Assembly (NCBI GenBank): GCA_030295235.1
Contig: AP026128.1
Coordinates: 310,001 to 374,000, forward strand
DNA from: Fistulifera solaris
Lineage: Eukaryota > Bacillariophyta > Bacillariophyceae > Naviculales > Stauroneidaceae
Direction: 5' to 3'
Length of the DNA: 64,000 bases
Below the pieces are notes generated by a model that searched no databases, had not been told where the DNA came from, and worked only from the letters and a program-made list of their open reading frames with translations. This document shows positions 1 to 11,292 of this stretch, one piece after another. Made by a program: the position numbers and the translations under genes. The number at the start of each line of letters is the position of its first letter. Positions within the stretch are counted from its first letter, which is position 1.

Positions 1-2
1 AA

Positions 3-896
3 TCATACAATCGGAGACTGGATTGAATGTTTCGTCGTCGTTTGTGCATAAATCCAGTCGAAGTAATAGGGTTGGAATGATATTTTTCGGGCCACGCGAA
101 TGCCTGGGCCCGATGAATCCCGCTTCAATAACCCATCAACTTGGACTTGGAGGGGTATCGTCTCCGACCCGACATGTTCGGGATGTTGGGAAGCAAACGC
201 GCAGACGGGATCGTACGATACAAAGTGTCCCGACCCATCGTGTTCCAATAAACGCCGAAAAAATTCCGAGTCTCGTTGAGTTCGCTCGAGAAATTCGGCA
301 AAGGCATCGTCTGTTGGAATAAGTTGTTCGCGACTACTCACACAGGCTGTTACGAGATAAATCTTGTCTGTCAAGTGCTTCATTTGAAGCACTGTTTGTG
401 CGGCCCTGGGATCCCAATGAAAGTTGAATTCCGGTTGTTGATGATGAGGATGATTGCCACCCATGATCCATATCGAACGTATCTTGATACTCAGGCCACA
501 TTGAGTAAACCAATGAGCTACATTCGTCAGCGGTCCCAAGCATAATAGGTTTACGCTTTTCTCGGCACTTTGCAACAGATGGTTTCGGACCATTGTCCAG
601 GCATTTGAAAAAGGAGGACTTTGGGGAAGACCCTGCGTTGCTGGCAATAAGGATGCGACCGTATTCGATCGGTACTGCTGTAGCCAATCCGGCACCGCAT
701 TTTCGTTCGGACTATCAAGTCCGATCGCAATATCGAGCGAAGGAAACAACTTTTGCAACGTATCCGCCGCGTGAGACGCCGAAAGAACACCACCGACGGT
801 CGTAAGAATGCAAGGTTGTGACAGGCATTGTATGGCCAGGAGATCATCCATACCGGCATCGGTGTCGATAATCCATGATGTTGTTGTGGTTGACAT
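3..896 (-). CDS. Nucleoside hydrolase (inosine-uridine type)
   Basis: A 297-residue, intron-free protein of the inosine/uridine-preferring nucleoside hydrolase family, which cleaves the N-glycosidic bond of nucleosides to give ribose and free base in purine/pyrimidine salvage. The N-terminal DTDAGMDDLLAI (about residues 11-22) is the Asp-rich calcium-binding signature. The motif EFNFHWDPRAAQ (near residue 155) supplies the conserved Asn and Asp that bind ribose and metal in the family. Length is close to the usual 300-330. The start is the first ATG, placed immediately before the catalytic strand. No targeting peptide is visible, so it is probably cytosolic. Substrate preference cannot be read from the sequence. 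Confidence 0.9.
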   Translation of the reverse strand: MSTTTTSWIIDTDAGMDDLLAIQCLSQPCILTTVGGVLSASHAADTLQKLFPSLDIAIGLDSPNENAVPDWLQQYRSNTVASLLPATQGLPQSPPFSNAWTMVRNHLLQSAEKSVNLLCLGPLTNVAHWFTQCGLSIKIRSIWIMGGNHPHHQQPEFNFHWDPRAAQTVLQMKHLTDKIYLVTACVSSREQLIPTDDAFAEFLERTQRDSEFFRRLLEHDGSGHFVSYDPVCAFASQHPEHVGSETIPLQVQVDGLLKRDSSGPGIRVARKISFQPYYFDWIYAQTTTKHSIQSPIV

Positions 897-1331
897 CTCT
901 AAAAGGAAAGTATTTTATTTCTTCGGATATACATTCGCTACTTATTATTTTATGATATGATCCGTCGTGTGAATGATGAGAGAATGATGAGGGGCAGTTC
1001 TTTATTGTGACCGCTTGTCGACTGAGGTTACGCGTTAAGTTGAAGAGGATCATCCGGCGCAACCAACTTTTAATGGTAAAACGTGTATTATGATAAAATG
1101 AAACAAGTTATACTAATCGCAATTATATAAATTCATTAGAATAGAGCAAATGTCACGCAGGCATGGCCAAACGCCATACTTTTGTGTTTCATTTGCATTC
1201 ATCTCAATCGACGCAAGCAATATTCGTCTCATTCATTGCGTTTGATTTCATCGACACAACAGAGTGCATAAATCTCTTGAGATCAAGGTGCTGTGATACG
1301 ATCATTGTAAATAGCAAAAGCACTCGCGGAG
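897..1331. other. Divergent intergenic region
   Basis: Sequence between the divergent starts of the nucleoside hydrolase and the TPX2-like gene, so it must hold both promoters. It is AT-rich around 1085-1145. I see no gene, RNA or clear repeat in it. Confidence 0.5.
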
Positions 1332-4300
1332 ATGAACACGTCGGCTTCGTCGTTTACCATGGATACTTCCGGAATTCAGAATCATGAGTACGATGATCTG
1401 GGTCTCGACAATCTATTGACCTGTTCGACCCGGTTACCCAGTGACGATGATGAAGATGAACGATACGTTCCCGAATCGTTAGCTTCATTTGTACACGCCT
1501 TTGATGCGGCCTTGGAAGAAGCGAAGCAAAACTTTTTCGAAACCATTGCGTCGCCCCGACCCGCCCTCACGGAAGAGGAAGACTGGAATCGGACTCCGTT
1601 ACCGAACCCGGCCAACCAAATTACGGTCCGTGCGGCGAAACGGGAATTGCAAATTTTCACGATACCGCGGCCGGTTGATCCGCCTTCCACGTGTACTCCA
1701 TCGAAAACCTCGTCGATGAAAGCCATCCGTCCGATGGTGGCTTCGCCGCAAGGCACTCCAGCGCGACAAAAATTGTTTGAATCTCCGGCGACGGATACAA
1801 CAATTAAACAGGATTCATCCAAAGAAATCGCCTCCAAAGGATCCACCAGTCCTACCTGGACGACGGGCATGTCCGCCGCGAGCAAACGACGGACGCAGTT
1901 TATCAAGGCACGAAAGGCATCCAAGCGAGCCACTCCGGAACCATCGACAGTCAAAAGAGACGAGACGACTTGTCTTTCCGCCATGAAAAGTTTGCGATCG
2001 AGAAGGATGAATGCGAGTCGTGCGAAAAAGCCGGAAGAGCAGAGAGAAGAGGAGAACAGTCCGGAGACAAAGGCATCGACCATGGATTCACCAAGGACCA
2101 GCACGACCGACAACAATGCAGCAGCGTCATCTATAGGCGCTGGCGTTGCAATGGGTGATTCATTGACGGATGATGATGATGATGATGACGGTACAATTAC
2201 CCACGAACCAGTTACGAAAACGACACCGTGTGACCACGTAACGGAGACTACGATGGACGACTCTGTCGCCGAGACTGCAATAGACGATTTTCGGGCGAAT
2301 CAAATGGAGGAGACACCAGTTGCTACACCTTCTGGAGACGCTGGAGACACCAATATGGTCGATTCGCCAAAGAATGGAAATGATGATAGTACGACGCGGT
2401 CCCCAGTCGCGGAATCAGCACCAGACTACTTCGACAGCACGATGCAAACCCCAGTCGCGGAAAAGCATCCAACCGACTTGAAGAGTACGATTGGCGATCC
2501 GCTGACGCTTGATGAGGTAGTAACAACGCAGTCCCCAGTTGTGACCGCGGCGCCTCCAGAAGCAGTGTCGGACGACTCGCTAGTGAGTGATGATGTTGCG
2601 ACAACGCAACCTCCCGTAGCAAAAAGGACACCATCAGAGAAAGCCGAAAGCACCTCAGAGGGCAAAGCTTCGACGGTTGTTAGTGTGACGGCACACGTTT
2701 CAGCCACGAAACGAACGCCATCCGGTCGAGCCCGGACGAGCACGAGAGTTTGTTCCTCAACAAGTACAAAGGCTGATACGCAGACTCCAGTCGCGAAACG
2801 AGTTTCACCAGAGAAAGGCATATTGGGCGGAAAGGGTTCTTCGCCGAGTGTTTCTAGGATGACACAAACACCAGTGGCGAAAGGATCGCCACCCAGAACA
2901 GCCTTACCCTACACGATAGTTCATTCTACGACGAGTGACACCGCCACGACGCATCTTTCAGTCGTGAAAAGAGCGCCGTCTGTTAACGTCAGCCGATCTG
3001 TAAGAGTCGAAAGTCGAGACAAAGAGAACCGAAATACAACTGTGTCAAACAGATTAAGGAAGCCGACGCTTGATGAGAAGATTGCGGCCGCTAGGGAACG
3101 TGCCAGGCGAAGGAACCTAGAGAAAGAAACCTTACTTGCGGAGAAAATTGCGTCAAAGTCGAAGCCATCTAAAATAGTGTCTGTTCACCCGGTGGAAAAT
3201 GATCGCCTACGTCGTCCCGCTATGAAGGTAGCACCAGTCTCCTCTAGAACTCGGGTGGTAAAACCAAGAGTTACCATACCGCAGTCACCCAACTTCGCAA
3301 CGAACTTCAAGCTTGGCACCAGAAAGCCGCCCCCTCCCGCATCTGCACAAGTCAGCCTCGCTCAAAGTACGGATGTGTTAAGAAAAAATTTGCGGAGTCA
3401 GGGATCAGTTACCAATGTCAGACGCGCTGGTCTCACTATCCCCAAAACACCCAAATTTGCAACAACTATTCGCCTCAAACCGCGCTTTATTACACCTGGA
3501 GCCAGGGCTGGTATTGTCACGCTGGCACAGAGCAATGATGTGCTTCGGAAAGGACTACGTGCTATGACGGCTCCGGTCTCTAAGCGGCCAAACGGGCTCA
3601 CTATTCCCAAATCGCCAAAATTTCAGACAATTACGAAGCGTGCACTGCCACAAAGCGCGGCGGAAAAAGACGCAGAAATTATGAACTACTACCAGTCTCA
3701 TCCTTTCAAAGCTGCTCCCATCATCAAGGAGCATCCACGGGGCAAGCCAAAAGTCATCCAAACAAGCAACCAACAGCGTCCGTCAGCTAGTGTTGCGCCT
3801 AGCTTGCGTGGCGGCAGTCGGGTTCCTATTGCGACTCGCCCGCCACAAGCATCAAGCAAAGAAGACACCGAGAACACTCAGTTCAAGTTTCAAGCACGTC
3901 CTATGCCAGATTTCTTTCGGCACAGTACCAGCATCATCAAAGCTTCGAGCAAGAAGCCCCAAACAGAACCTATCCCATTTCGTTTGTCGCCATGTTTTAC
4001 TAGTCCAGGAAAGACCCGTGATAGATCAGAGGAAGTAAACGAAACGCATTTTCGTGCGCGACCTTTACCGAAAACTACGTACGAGTATCAGCCTCCTCCA
4101 AAAACTCCACCTCGCGTAACGATTGACGCAAAAGCCCCAGATCTCGCTACAGCGAAACGAACTGTCAAGCATGATGCAGTTATTCAATTATCTCGGGCTC
4201 GCGCAGAAGCGTTGTCTACTGAAAAGGCAGTGTTGCAAGAGGCGCGAAAACGCGAGCAGCATAAAGAAGCTTTGAAAAAGTCTGAACTTGTGAGCCATCG

Positions 4301-4884
4301 CATCATTCCGAATATCGAGAATATCAAGCCTTTCGAGTTGCAAAGTACAAAGCGACACGAAATATATAAAAAAGCAACAAGAGGAGAAGAAAAGGCGAGA
4401 GGAAGAAGAACGTCTTAAGCAGATGGAATTTCATGCGCGCTCATTTCACCCTTCACCCGCCCCATCACCAATTCAATCGCCGAGAACTCCGACGCAACCG
4501 GAACCGTTTAAGATATCGGGGATGAACTCTGTCGAGGCCGAAAAGGCGGCGGCTAGGGAAAAATTGCGACGAAAAGAGGAGGAAAGAAAGTCTAAAGAGC
4601 GAATATCGCCATTTAAAGCAAGGCCCGTCCCTTCCAGTACCTATACTTCACCGTCGAGTTTAGCGTCTCGGGCATCGCCCCAAGTCTCGTTTCGAGCATG
4701 CCGAACACCAACGCGCGCTTCACCAGCACAGTCCTCCTGTTACAATGATTCCCCGAGTGACCTATCTGATTCTCGTGACGTGAATGATGATGAAATTGAG
4801 ATTGAGTTCACGGAATCTGACGCGCGAGACACGGAAATCGACCATTTCTTCACCAACTTGATGAATGCTGAACGTCGTAGATAA
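1332..4884 (+). CDS. TPX2-like spindle/microtubule-associated protein
   Basis: A basic, mostly disordered protein of about 1,180 residues. The C-terminal third carries TPX2-family signatures: three repeats of the LTIPKTPKFAT type (from about 3265, 3430 and 3595), each followed by a basic stretch, and the microtubule-binding block around 4330-4450 reading PFELQSTKRHEIYKK and then a Lys/Glu-rich helix ending FHARSFHPSP. A second FKARPVPSSTY block follows at about 4610. TPX2 relatives nucleate spindle microtubules and activate Aurora kinases; that role is inferred. The middle (about 2390-2990) has roughly nine degenerate TQTPVAKRxPS units. The frame breaks once, in the A6 run at 4368-4373: removing one A joins the two halves in the middle of the conserved helix, so an assembly error is likely. 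The two frames meet only 4 nt apart. Confidence 0.8.
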
Positions 4885-4894
4885 AACTGTGATG

Positions 4895-5845
4895 CTACTT
4901 AAAGTAACAAAATAATCGACTTGCGTCATACTCGGATTTGTATTTCATGATCACTCCCTCCTTGACTAACTTGGTATCCGGTACATTCTCATCGGGATGT
5001 ACGGTCACAAACATCATGCGATCGAAACGACGCAGTTTGCGCTGGATTCCTTCTTCGGCCCAGCGGTGGAGCAGGAATTTCTCTGGATTATATCTGGGGC
5101 GGGAAAGTTGTTTCGCATAGGATTTCGGCTTTTGTAACACCGGGGGTAGTATATTGAGTACATCCAGAATATCCTGACGGCTGGCAACGACATGCCGATC
5201 CGTTACCCCTTGAAAATCTTCGCCACGAGGGACCCAGACGTAGGCGGGGTTCAACGTCCTAAGATCGTGTTGGCACAGATAAAAATGATCCGATCGCGTC
5301 ACGACGAATCGATCGTATTGGGTAGTCAGTTTTTGGAGCTGTTGCGCTAAAAAGTATCGCAACGAAAAGATCATGGCGCCGTGACCGGGAATGTTTCCAA
5401 TGCCTCCCAAGATTGTGTTCAAACCACCATTACCGTCCTTATAAATATCAAACAAAGGTTTTCGCCAGGAGTTACTGTTGCCATTCATTACATCGAGTGC
5501 TTTCGTCCAGTCTTTGTAGTCGGGAATCTGCCACACGTATTTGGCTCTCGCAAACAATGAAGCATTTTGGTACAGAGGAGGAATGTCCTCAAACGTGAGA
5601 ACGGCCAAATCGGCCCCATTGACATCCAGAACATTTTCATACAACGACTGCCAGGCTTTCTCATCTCCACGAATCCGTCCCATGACCGTGACGAGTGTTT
5701 TGCCGTGCCGAGTACTGGCTGGTAAATGGGGTGCTCGTCGTGTGTTGTTCCAAAGGACCCCCGAGGAGAGGAGCAGCACTATGATCCATGTGCGACATCG
5801 ATAGCGGCCAGCCGATGAGATGATACGTTTCATAGCGGAGAACAA
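4895..5845 (-). CDS. Type II membrane protein, probably Golgi, glycosyltransferase-like
   Basis: A 316-residue intron-free protein. A short basic N-terminus is followed by one hydrophobic segment (about residues 20-34, TWIIVLLLSSGVLW) and a lumenal domain, the topology of Golgi enzymes. The domain contains VVTRSDHFYLC and VWVPRGEDFQGVTDRHVV, where acidic pairs could bind metal or nucleotide sugar. I associate this arrangement with uncharacterised algal glycosyltransferase-like proteins, but I cannot place it in a named family with confidence. It converges tail to tail with the TPX2-like gene, the stop codons lying about 10 bp apart. The alternative is a lumenal protein without enzymatic activity. 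Confidence 0.7.
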   Translation of the reverse strand: MFSAMKRIISSAGRYRCRTWIIVLLLSSGVLWNNTRRAPHLPASTRHGKTLVTVMGRIRGDEKAWQSLYENVLDVNGADLAVLTFEDIPPLYQNASLFARAKYVWQIPDYKDWTKALDVMNGNSNSWRKPLFDIYKDGNGGLNTILGGIGNIPGHGAMIFSLRYFLAQQLQKLTTQYDRFVVTRSDHFYLCQHDLRTLNPAYVWVPRGEDFQGVTDRHVVASRQDILDVLNILPPVLQKPKSYAKQLSRPRYNPEKFLLHRWAEEGIQRKLRRFDRMMFVTVHPDENVPDTKLVKEGVIMKYKSEYDASRLFCYFK

Positions 5846-6153
5846 GTGTCTTCAGTCGTCACTTTGCTTTTGAATGTGTGTCTTCTCGTCGTTAGGATGA
5901 TGTCGTCATGGTCATAATTCTTGATTCCATCATTCGGTGGCAAAAACGAAAAAACCGCGAACCTGCGTGTCGCAGTGTGACCATAGGCAGTACCGTAACC
6001 TCGACCAGTATAGAAATTTAAGATGAATAGAAACATCCAGACCCGTAGCATAAAATAAGGACAGGCGTGCGAGAGCGCCAGTCGAGCCATTCATCCACTT
6101 TTTTGTCATCGATCGTTGTCACACAATGCCAGTCAACAACCACCAAAGCTACC
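5846..6153. other. Divergent intergenic region
   Basis: 308 bp between the divergent starts of the type II membrane protein and the GCNA-like gene, presumably a shared promoter region. No motif stands out. Confidence 0.45.
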
Positions 6154-8059
6154 ATGAAGGCATCGGTGCAAATCTTCGACGACGATCTATTAGAGGATTC
6201 CCGGGAATGGAAGGAGACGAAAGCTTGTCTCGAATCGCATCTTCCCCGCTATCGCGCTATCTGGATGGCTTACGCGAACCGTGAAGAGAATGTGGCGTAC
6301 GAAGCCGATGATGAAATGGTGGTGTGTTGCAACAAACAGAATTGTTCTTGCGGAATATCGTCGTTTCTTCCTCCAGAGCTGTTGGTCGTTACCAACCAGG
6401 AAAGTCCCGATGCTCTATCGGAATGGGAAGAGGCGTCGCGAGCGAGCGCGGCAGAATCATCATCCTCGAGTTCGGAGGATACGGAATCGTCGGGTGGCAG
6501 CACCTGTGTGGCTTTTGACGTTTCATTCCTTCCTTCGCCGACTGGTTCATCGCATACGAATAACAATCTCTCACATTCGAAACCAACCAAAACGGACGTG
6601 CTAGAGCTACTGGATTCCAGCCTTAGTGATGAATACAGCGACAAAGAAAACGCTTTCGCCGGAGGTCCATTCAACATTCCACAAAAGCCAGAGATCATCG
6701 TCATTGATTCAGACGATGAACCAGTTTTACAGCCATCAAAGCATGTGCAAAGCAATAACGGACTGGCTTATCATCAACAGTCGTTTAATGACAGCAGCTG
6801 CAGTGAGATCGAGTACGAATCAGAGAAGAAAAAGGTTGCTGATAGTATGGGGGCAAACATCGCAGACGTGTTGCAGTCGACTCTTCGGACGACGATAGCA
6901 TTTCGTCACCAGCGATGAAACAATCGCTTTCCGGAAAGTCTTCGCGTATAAACAAATTTATTGTTGACAGCGATGATGAGGATGACGATGACAGCCGTCG
7001 AGATACCTATGATGAAAGACAAGCGAATGAGTTACTGGCAAAGATCAAGTCTTTGAGCTTACGGGAGTCGAAGGAGAAGGCGAGCTATGACGATACGTGC
7101 CGTAAAAATACTTTTCGTAAAATGAAATATGATCTCATCGATAGTGACGATGAAGAAGCAGATACCTCGAGTACTACTTCACACAAGGAGACCCGTGCAG
7201 ATGCCGTTCGAAAAGGAGCAAAAGCAAAGCCCGCAGAAGCAGGGATTCGTTTATTGTCGATTCAGATGAGGAGAATTACAGTAATGACAGCGACGTATTC
7301 AGTGATGGTAATGACAATGCCTCTTCTTTCGACTTTCGACACGACAAAGATCGCAAGCTGAACAACAGTGATAAAAGGGCCAAATCTACTTTTCGTCGCA
7401 CGCGGGAACAGTTAGCTCAGGATTATTTCGTGGAGTTTGATAGAAAGGTGTTTGATGGAAAATTGTCGGCAAACACGAGAGTCGTCTGGTCAAACAAGCT
7501 GCGAACAACGGCTGGTTTGACTCGCCTCAAAGCACAACGTCGCGGTGATGAAATTATTGGGCGCTCTGCCGTGGTTGAGTTAAGCACAAAAGTTCTCGAA
7601 GATAGTCAACGACTCCGTGCCACGTTACTGCATGAGCTTTGTCATGCCGCCCAGTGGTTGGAAGATGGCGTTTCAAAACCGCCCCACGGTGATATCTTCA
7701 AGAAATGGGCGAAACTGGCAACACGTCGGATGCCCGATATCCCTGTGACCGTCAAACACGACTACGAGATCTCGTTCAAATACACCTGGAAGTGTGTGCA
7801 GTGCCATGGTTTGTTGAAACGACACAGTCGGAGTGTCAATGTTCAAAAGCATGTCTGCGGACGCTGCCAGGGTCGACTCGTCGAAGTGGAGGCCGACGGA
7901 ACGAAGAAAGCACGTCCTCCTTCCGCTTACAATCAGTTCATCAAGGACAACTCCGCCGACGTTCGACGCGAGCTGGAGAAAAGACAAATGGAGAAAGTCA
8001 CGCAAGCGCAAGTCTTGAAGCATTGTGCTCGACTTTGGAAGGAACAGAGTCAGAGCTAA
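6154..8059 (+). CDS. GCNA/ACRC-type SprT metalloprotease with SIMs and HMG box
   Basis: About 635 residues with the full architecture of GCNA (germ cell nuclear acidic protein). First comes a long acidic disordered region with repeated SUMO-interacting motifs: EIIVIDSDDE near 6690, FIVDSDDEDDDD near 6957, YDLIDSDDEE near 7130 and FIVDSDEEN near 7248. A SprT-like domain follows with the zinc-protease motif HELCHAAQW (about 7631). Then come a zinc ribbon (CVQC about 7797, CGRC about 7857) and a C-terminal HMG-box-like segment (PPSAYNQFIKDN, about 7917-8040). In animals this family degrades DNA-protein crosslinks under SUMO guidance. Two frame breaks lie in the disordered part, best placed at the G5 run 6849-6853 and the A4 run 7220-7223. 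Adding one base at each keeps the acidic SIM pattern running. The first ATG in the correct frame is used. Confidence 0.85.
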
Positions 8060-8247
8060 TACTCACATAAATACTAGAACTGACTTGACAAAGTGTAAAT
8101 GAACACAGGATATTGTGCCATACTTTCACTAAGCGTCTTACGTTCAACATAGTATCGTATTGAAGCAGATAATAAAAGCCGATCGTACTGTGAAGCTCTT
8201 TGATCATGCAATCAATAAATTTAACACAACAATACACAAGGAAAGAC

Positions 8248-9048
8248 TTAATCGACTCGTTGCTCCTCCATATCTGTGGCACGAATCGCCGTTCCTTTTA
8301 AAACATTGGTTTGGGTGACCGTGACGGTACCATCCGGATTGTGCGTTCGTTCGTAGGTCACTTCTTGCGTTTCCGGCGGCGGACGAGGTTCCCGTACCGG
8401 TCGACCTAAAATGAGCATGGTCGCTCCCGCGAGGAACCACAAGACAATCCCAAACACGTTGGCGGTCGCACCACTGTTCCACTGACAACTACCGTAATCC
8501 TCCCCTTCCAGGGAGATTGGCGATTTGTTCGAGCACAAGTCACTGCGGAGCATGAAAAATGTGAGTCCCTGAAAGAGCGGTAAAATCACCATAAAAAGAC
8601 CCGCCAGTTGGTTCCAGCTCGTTTGGCTCAGTCGATGACAGAGCGAACCAAAGATCGCTGCGAGAATGGCGAATCCACCGATCAGGAGTGTGAGGCACCC
8701 AAACGCCCGGGCCGTCTTCCATGCTGCGTCATAGTCCAGGTCGTCATGATAAAAGCAACCCACTTTCGTGCGATAATTGTTGCTGGGGAATTCCTCGACA
8801 TAATATCGTTTCTCCGTGAAAAGACTGAATTCGACCGTGGGTAAACTGGAGTCGTTCGTGGGTTCCATTTGCACCGATTCGCAATAAAACGTAAAGAGAG
8901 CGGAGCAACCAAATGCGGCCACCGCCAGTAGAATGGGGAAACTGAATAATAGTGAACGTAGTGAAAGTAAGGAACGAACCCAGAACGCTTTATTCCTTCG
9001 GATCGCATCACGATTGACTTACAATGTCTTGACGACTGCGGAGAACAT
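8248..9048 (-). CDS. Four-span membrane protein, paralogue A
   Basis: A 239-residue protein with four predicted membrane spans (about residues 8-30, 75-99, 110-135, 158-178) and a hydrophilic tail. It is a tandem paralogue of the next gene, sharing the CSALFTF-CESVQ segment after span 1, the KRYY-EEFP loop and the ILPLFQGLTF span. The N-terminus needs a short first exon: ATG at 9048, donor GTAAGT at 9022, acceptor CAG ending at 8942 (81-nt intron), giving MFSAVVKTFFPILLAV. The intron position and phase are the same in the paralogue, which supports this model. The topology recalls claudin/tetraspan proteins but no family signature is convincing. Function unknown. Confidence 0.75.
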
Positions 9049-9477
9049 GCTGGAATATTGAATAGTCCTCTCACCGATAGGCTTTCTGGTTTATCTAGGT
9101 AATAGGAAAACACAACAGAATGGAAGTTGTTTGAATGATTCTTCTATTACAAAGGAACAAGAACACGAAGCATCACAATAATTATACGGGCGCGGCGCGC
9201 CAAGATAGAAATGTCTTTTAGGCGGTCAGAGTTTCTTGAAAAGCGCACGCGTTCTCATCGCGCTTTTTGGAGCTCGTGATGAAAGTAATGAGTAATGATT
9301 CATTCGTGTAACCTTACCGATAATGAATTCGCTTCCAGGCGGGTTGAACACATAACAATGATACGGCGTACAATAAAACTTGGTCCAACTCTCGAACACT
9401 CATCATTTGTAATGAAACATTGTATTCTAATTCACTTTAAACAACAAGTAGTAACAGATCGAGACTTAAGAGCAACC
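9049..9477. other. Intergenic region between the tandem paralogues
   Basis: 429 bp upstream of paralogue A and downstream of paralogue B. It holds the palindrome GGCGCGCC at 9194-9201, about 150 bp before the paralogue A start, and otherwise nothing I can name. Confidence 0.4.
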
Positions 9478-10248
9478 TCAATATGAAGGCTGTTCCTCCG
9501 AGGAGTCGGCGACGGCGTTTCCCTTCACAACATCGACTTCATTGACACCTCCGTTTTCCCTTTGCTCGTAGGTGACTTCTTGCGTTTCAGCTGGTTTATT
9601 GGATGTTTCACGGACGGGCGCGCCCGCGAACAGCATGGCGGCACCCGCGAGGAACCAAAGGATAACACCACACACATTCGCCGTCGAGCCACCATTCCAC
9701 TGACAGCCACCGTAATCACCTTCCATGAAATCAAAGATTTGAGAATTTTCCGAACAAAGTTCGCTCCGCAGCATTAAAAAGGTCAGTCCTTGGAATAACG
9801 GTAGAATGACCATATACAGCCCCGCCATTGCTTTCCACATCGATTCACTGATGGGATAACAGAACGGCCCAAAGATCGATGCAATAATGGCCAGTCCACC
9901 AAGAACGACCGTCAGGACACCAAACGCGCGGGCCGTTTTCCATTTCGAGTCGAACGGATAGTCTTCATCGAAGTAAAAGCAGCCCGCTTTGACTTTGTAG
10001 TTGTTATCGGGGAACTCCTGAATGTAATATCGTTTGGTGGTGTAGAGACCGAATTCGACCGTCGGCAAACTCGCGTCGGTCGACTCGACTTGGACGGACT
10101 CGCAGAAAAAGGTAAAGAGCGCCGAACACGTGCAGGCGGCGACCGCGAAAATGGCCGGAAAACTGGAAGACAAGGTGAGCGAAATCGAACGATACTGCAA
10201 TTGTCTTGCGACAGCTCTCACTTACACTACTTTGGCGTCGTTACACAT
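9478..10248 (-). CDS. Four-span membrane protein, paralogue B
   Basis: About 235 residues, same orientation as paralogue A and clearly homologous along the whole length, including the cysteines flanking span 3 and the QEVTYE motif in the tail. The first exon is ATG at 10248 to 10226 (MCNDAKVV), with donor GTAAGT at 10225 and acceptor ending at 10163. The intron is 63 nt and interrupts the codon just before FPAIFAV, exactly as in paralogue A. An unspliced reading would give a different N-terminus beginning upstream of LTLSSSFP, which I reject because only the spliced form matches the paralogue. Likely a plasma-membrane or endomembrane protein of unknown function. Confidence 0.75.
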
Positions 10249-11292
10249 GATTGCACAATGGATGATGGCAAATGGATGATTGACTGTTTGCTTTTATGTT
10301 GCTTGTCGTTGCATTTGCCATGAAGGCACACGGCGAAAACGAACGGTACCTGGTATCTTCACCAAAAGCTCAAAGATCTACTTTAAGTACTATGGCGGGA
10401 GAAGTAGTTATGACAATGAGAACCCTAAGGCCAAGTGCACGATTTCGTGGTGATCGGAGTCGCGATTGTTCTTCATTCTCAAAAGTGATACCAAGTGATA
10501 CATTACTCTATGTATTTTATGTAGCCAACGGATGTTCTGTGCCAATGTTGCACACATTGTGATGCGTGTACAAGCTCAAGTACTGTTTGTATCATAATAT
10601 CTACGTCACTTTGTCCTTTATTATTTCAACGAGCCGGTAGCTTTTCGTCGGCGTAAAGCCCAACAACATCCCATCGCTGCTTTGCCATCATTATTGTGAA
10701 AAGCTTGTGTTTCGTGCTATTTGTTTGTTGTCGCCATTTTATTCGTTTTCGGTGATCGTATCGTGACTGAAAGTTCAGCCGTGGTCTCTGTCGCGCAACC
10801 AACACTTTGACTCTATAGTGACCCTAGCAATCAACGAGCCGATAGCTTTTCGCGTTGCGTAAAACCTGCGTTCCAAGTTCCAAATGAAGATCAGTCTTTG
10901 ATTAACAAACCTCGTTGTCTCTTGTCAATTTCCTCTATTGATTTTCAATACAGGCAATACCGTCCCTAAACCTCAACCCTCATCAGCGCATCATTAAATT
11001 TTCGCTTTGCTAATTGCTAAGGCTTCGAACGAGGGGGGAGCGAAGAGCGGTAAAAAGCAAAAAAAATTAAGTGCTCATTTTCCCACCAAAAGCCAGAAGT
11101 ATTGGGACAACGCTTTCGGCACTATAGATAGTGACTGGGGACAATATATGACACTTATTTGTCTTCTTGTCGATTTGGGATATTCATTTCAGGTATATGA
11201 CGATAAAGCTAGAGGTCATTTTCAAGTTCTATTGTCAATGTATTCATCATGTTTTCTGCTTTCATAGTGCAGCAGATAAATCGCAGTTCAAT
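10249..11292. other. Intergenic region with diverged repeat copies
   Basis: About 1 kb with no convincing gene. It holds a pair of ~35-bp direct repeats and a diverged relative of the 48.7-kb tandem repeat (listed separately). A short reading frame at 11040-11260 contains KSQKYWD, reminiscent of the small membrane protein at 45534, but has no good start and is not called. Confidence 0.4.
10628..10870. repeat. Direct repeat pair and diverged copy of the 230-bp repeat family
   Basis: The segment beginning CAACGAGCCGGTAGCTTTTC at 10628 recurs as CAACGAGCCGATAGCTTTTC at 10832. Between them, from 10761, TCGTGACTGAAAGTTCAG, then AACCAACACT and CTATAGT, runs in the same order as the units at 48.7-49.3 kb. 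This suggests an old dispersed copy of that family. Confidence 0.5.

Noticed and set aside
1382-2116. 244-codon open frame antisense to the TPX2-like gene
   Set aside because: Low-complexity shadow of a Ser/Thr/Asp-rich coding strand; no start context or domain.
11007-11267. Small frame containing KSQKYWD, possible relic of the small membrane protein at 45534
   Set aside because: It begins with a non-ATG codon, the similarity is one short motif, and no membrane span lies at the matching place.
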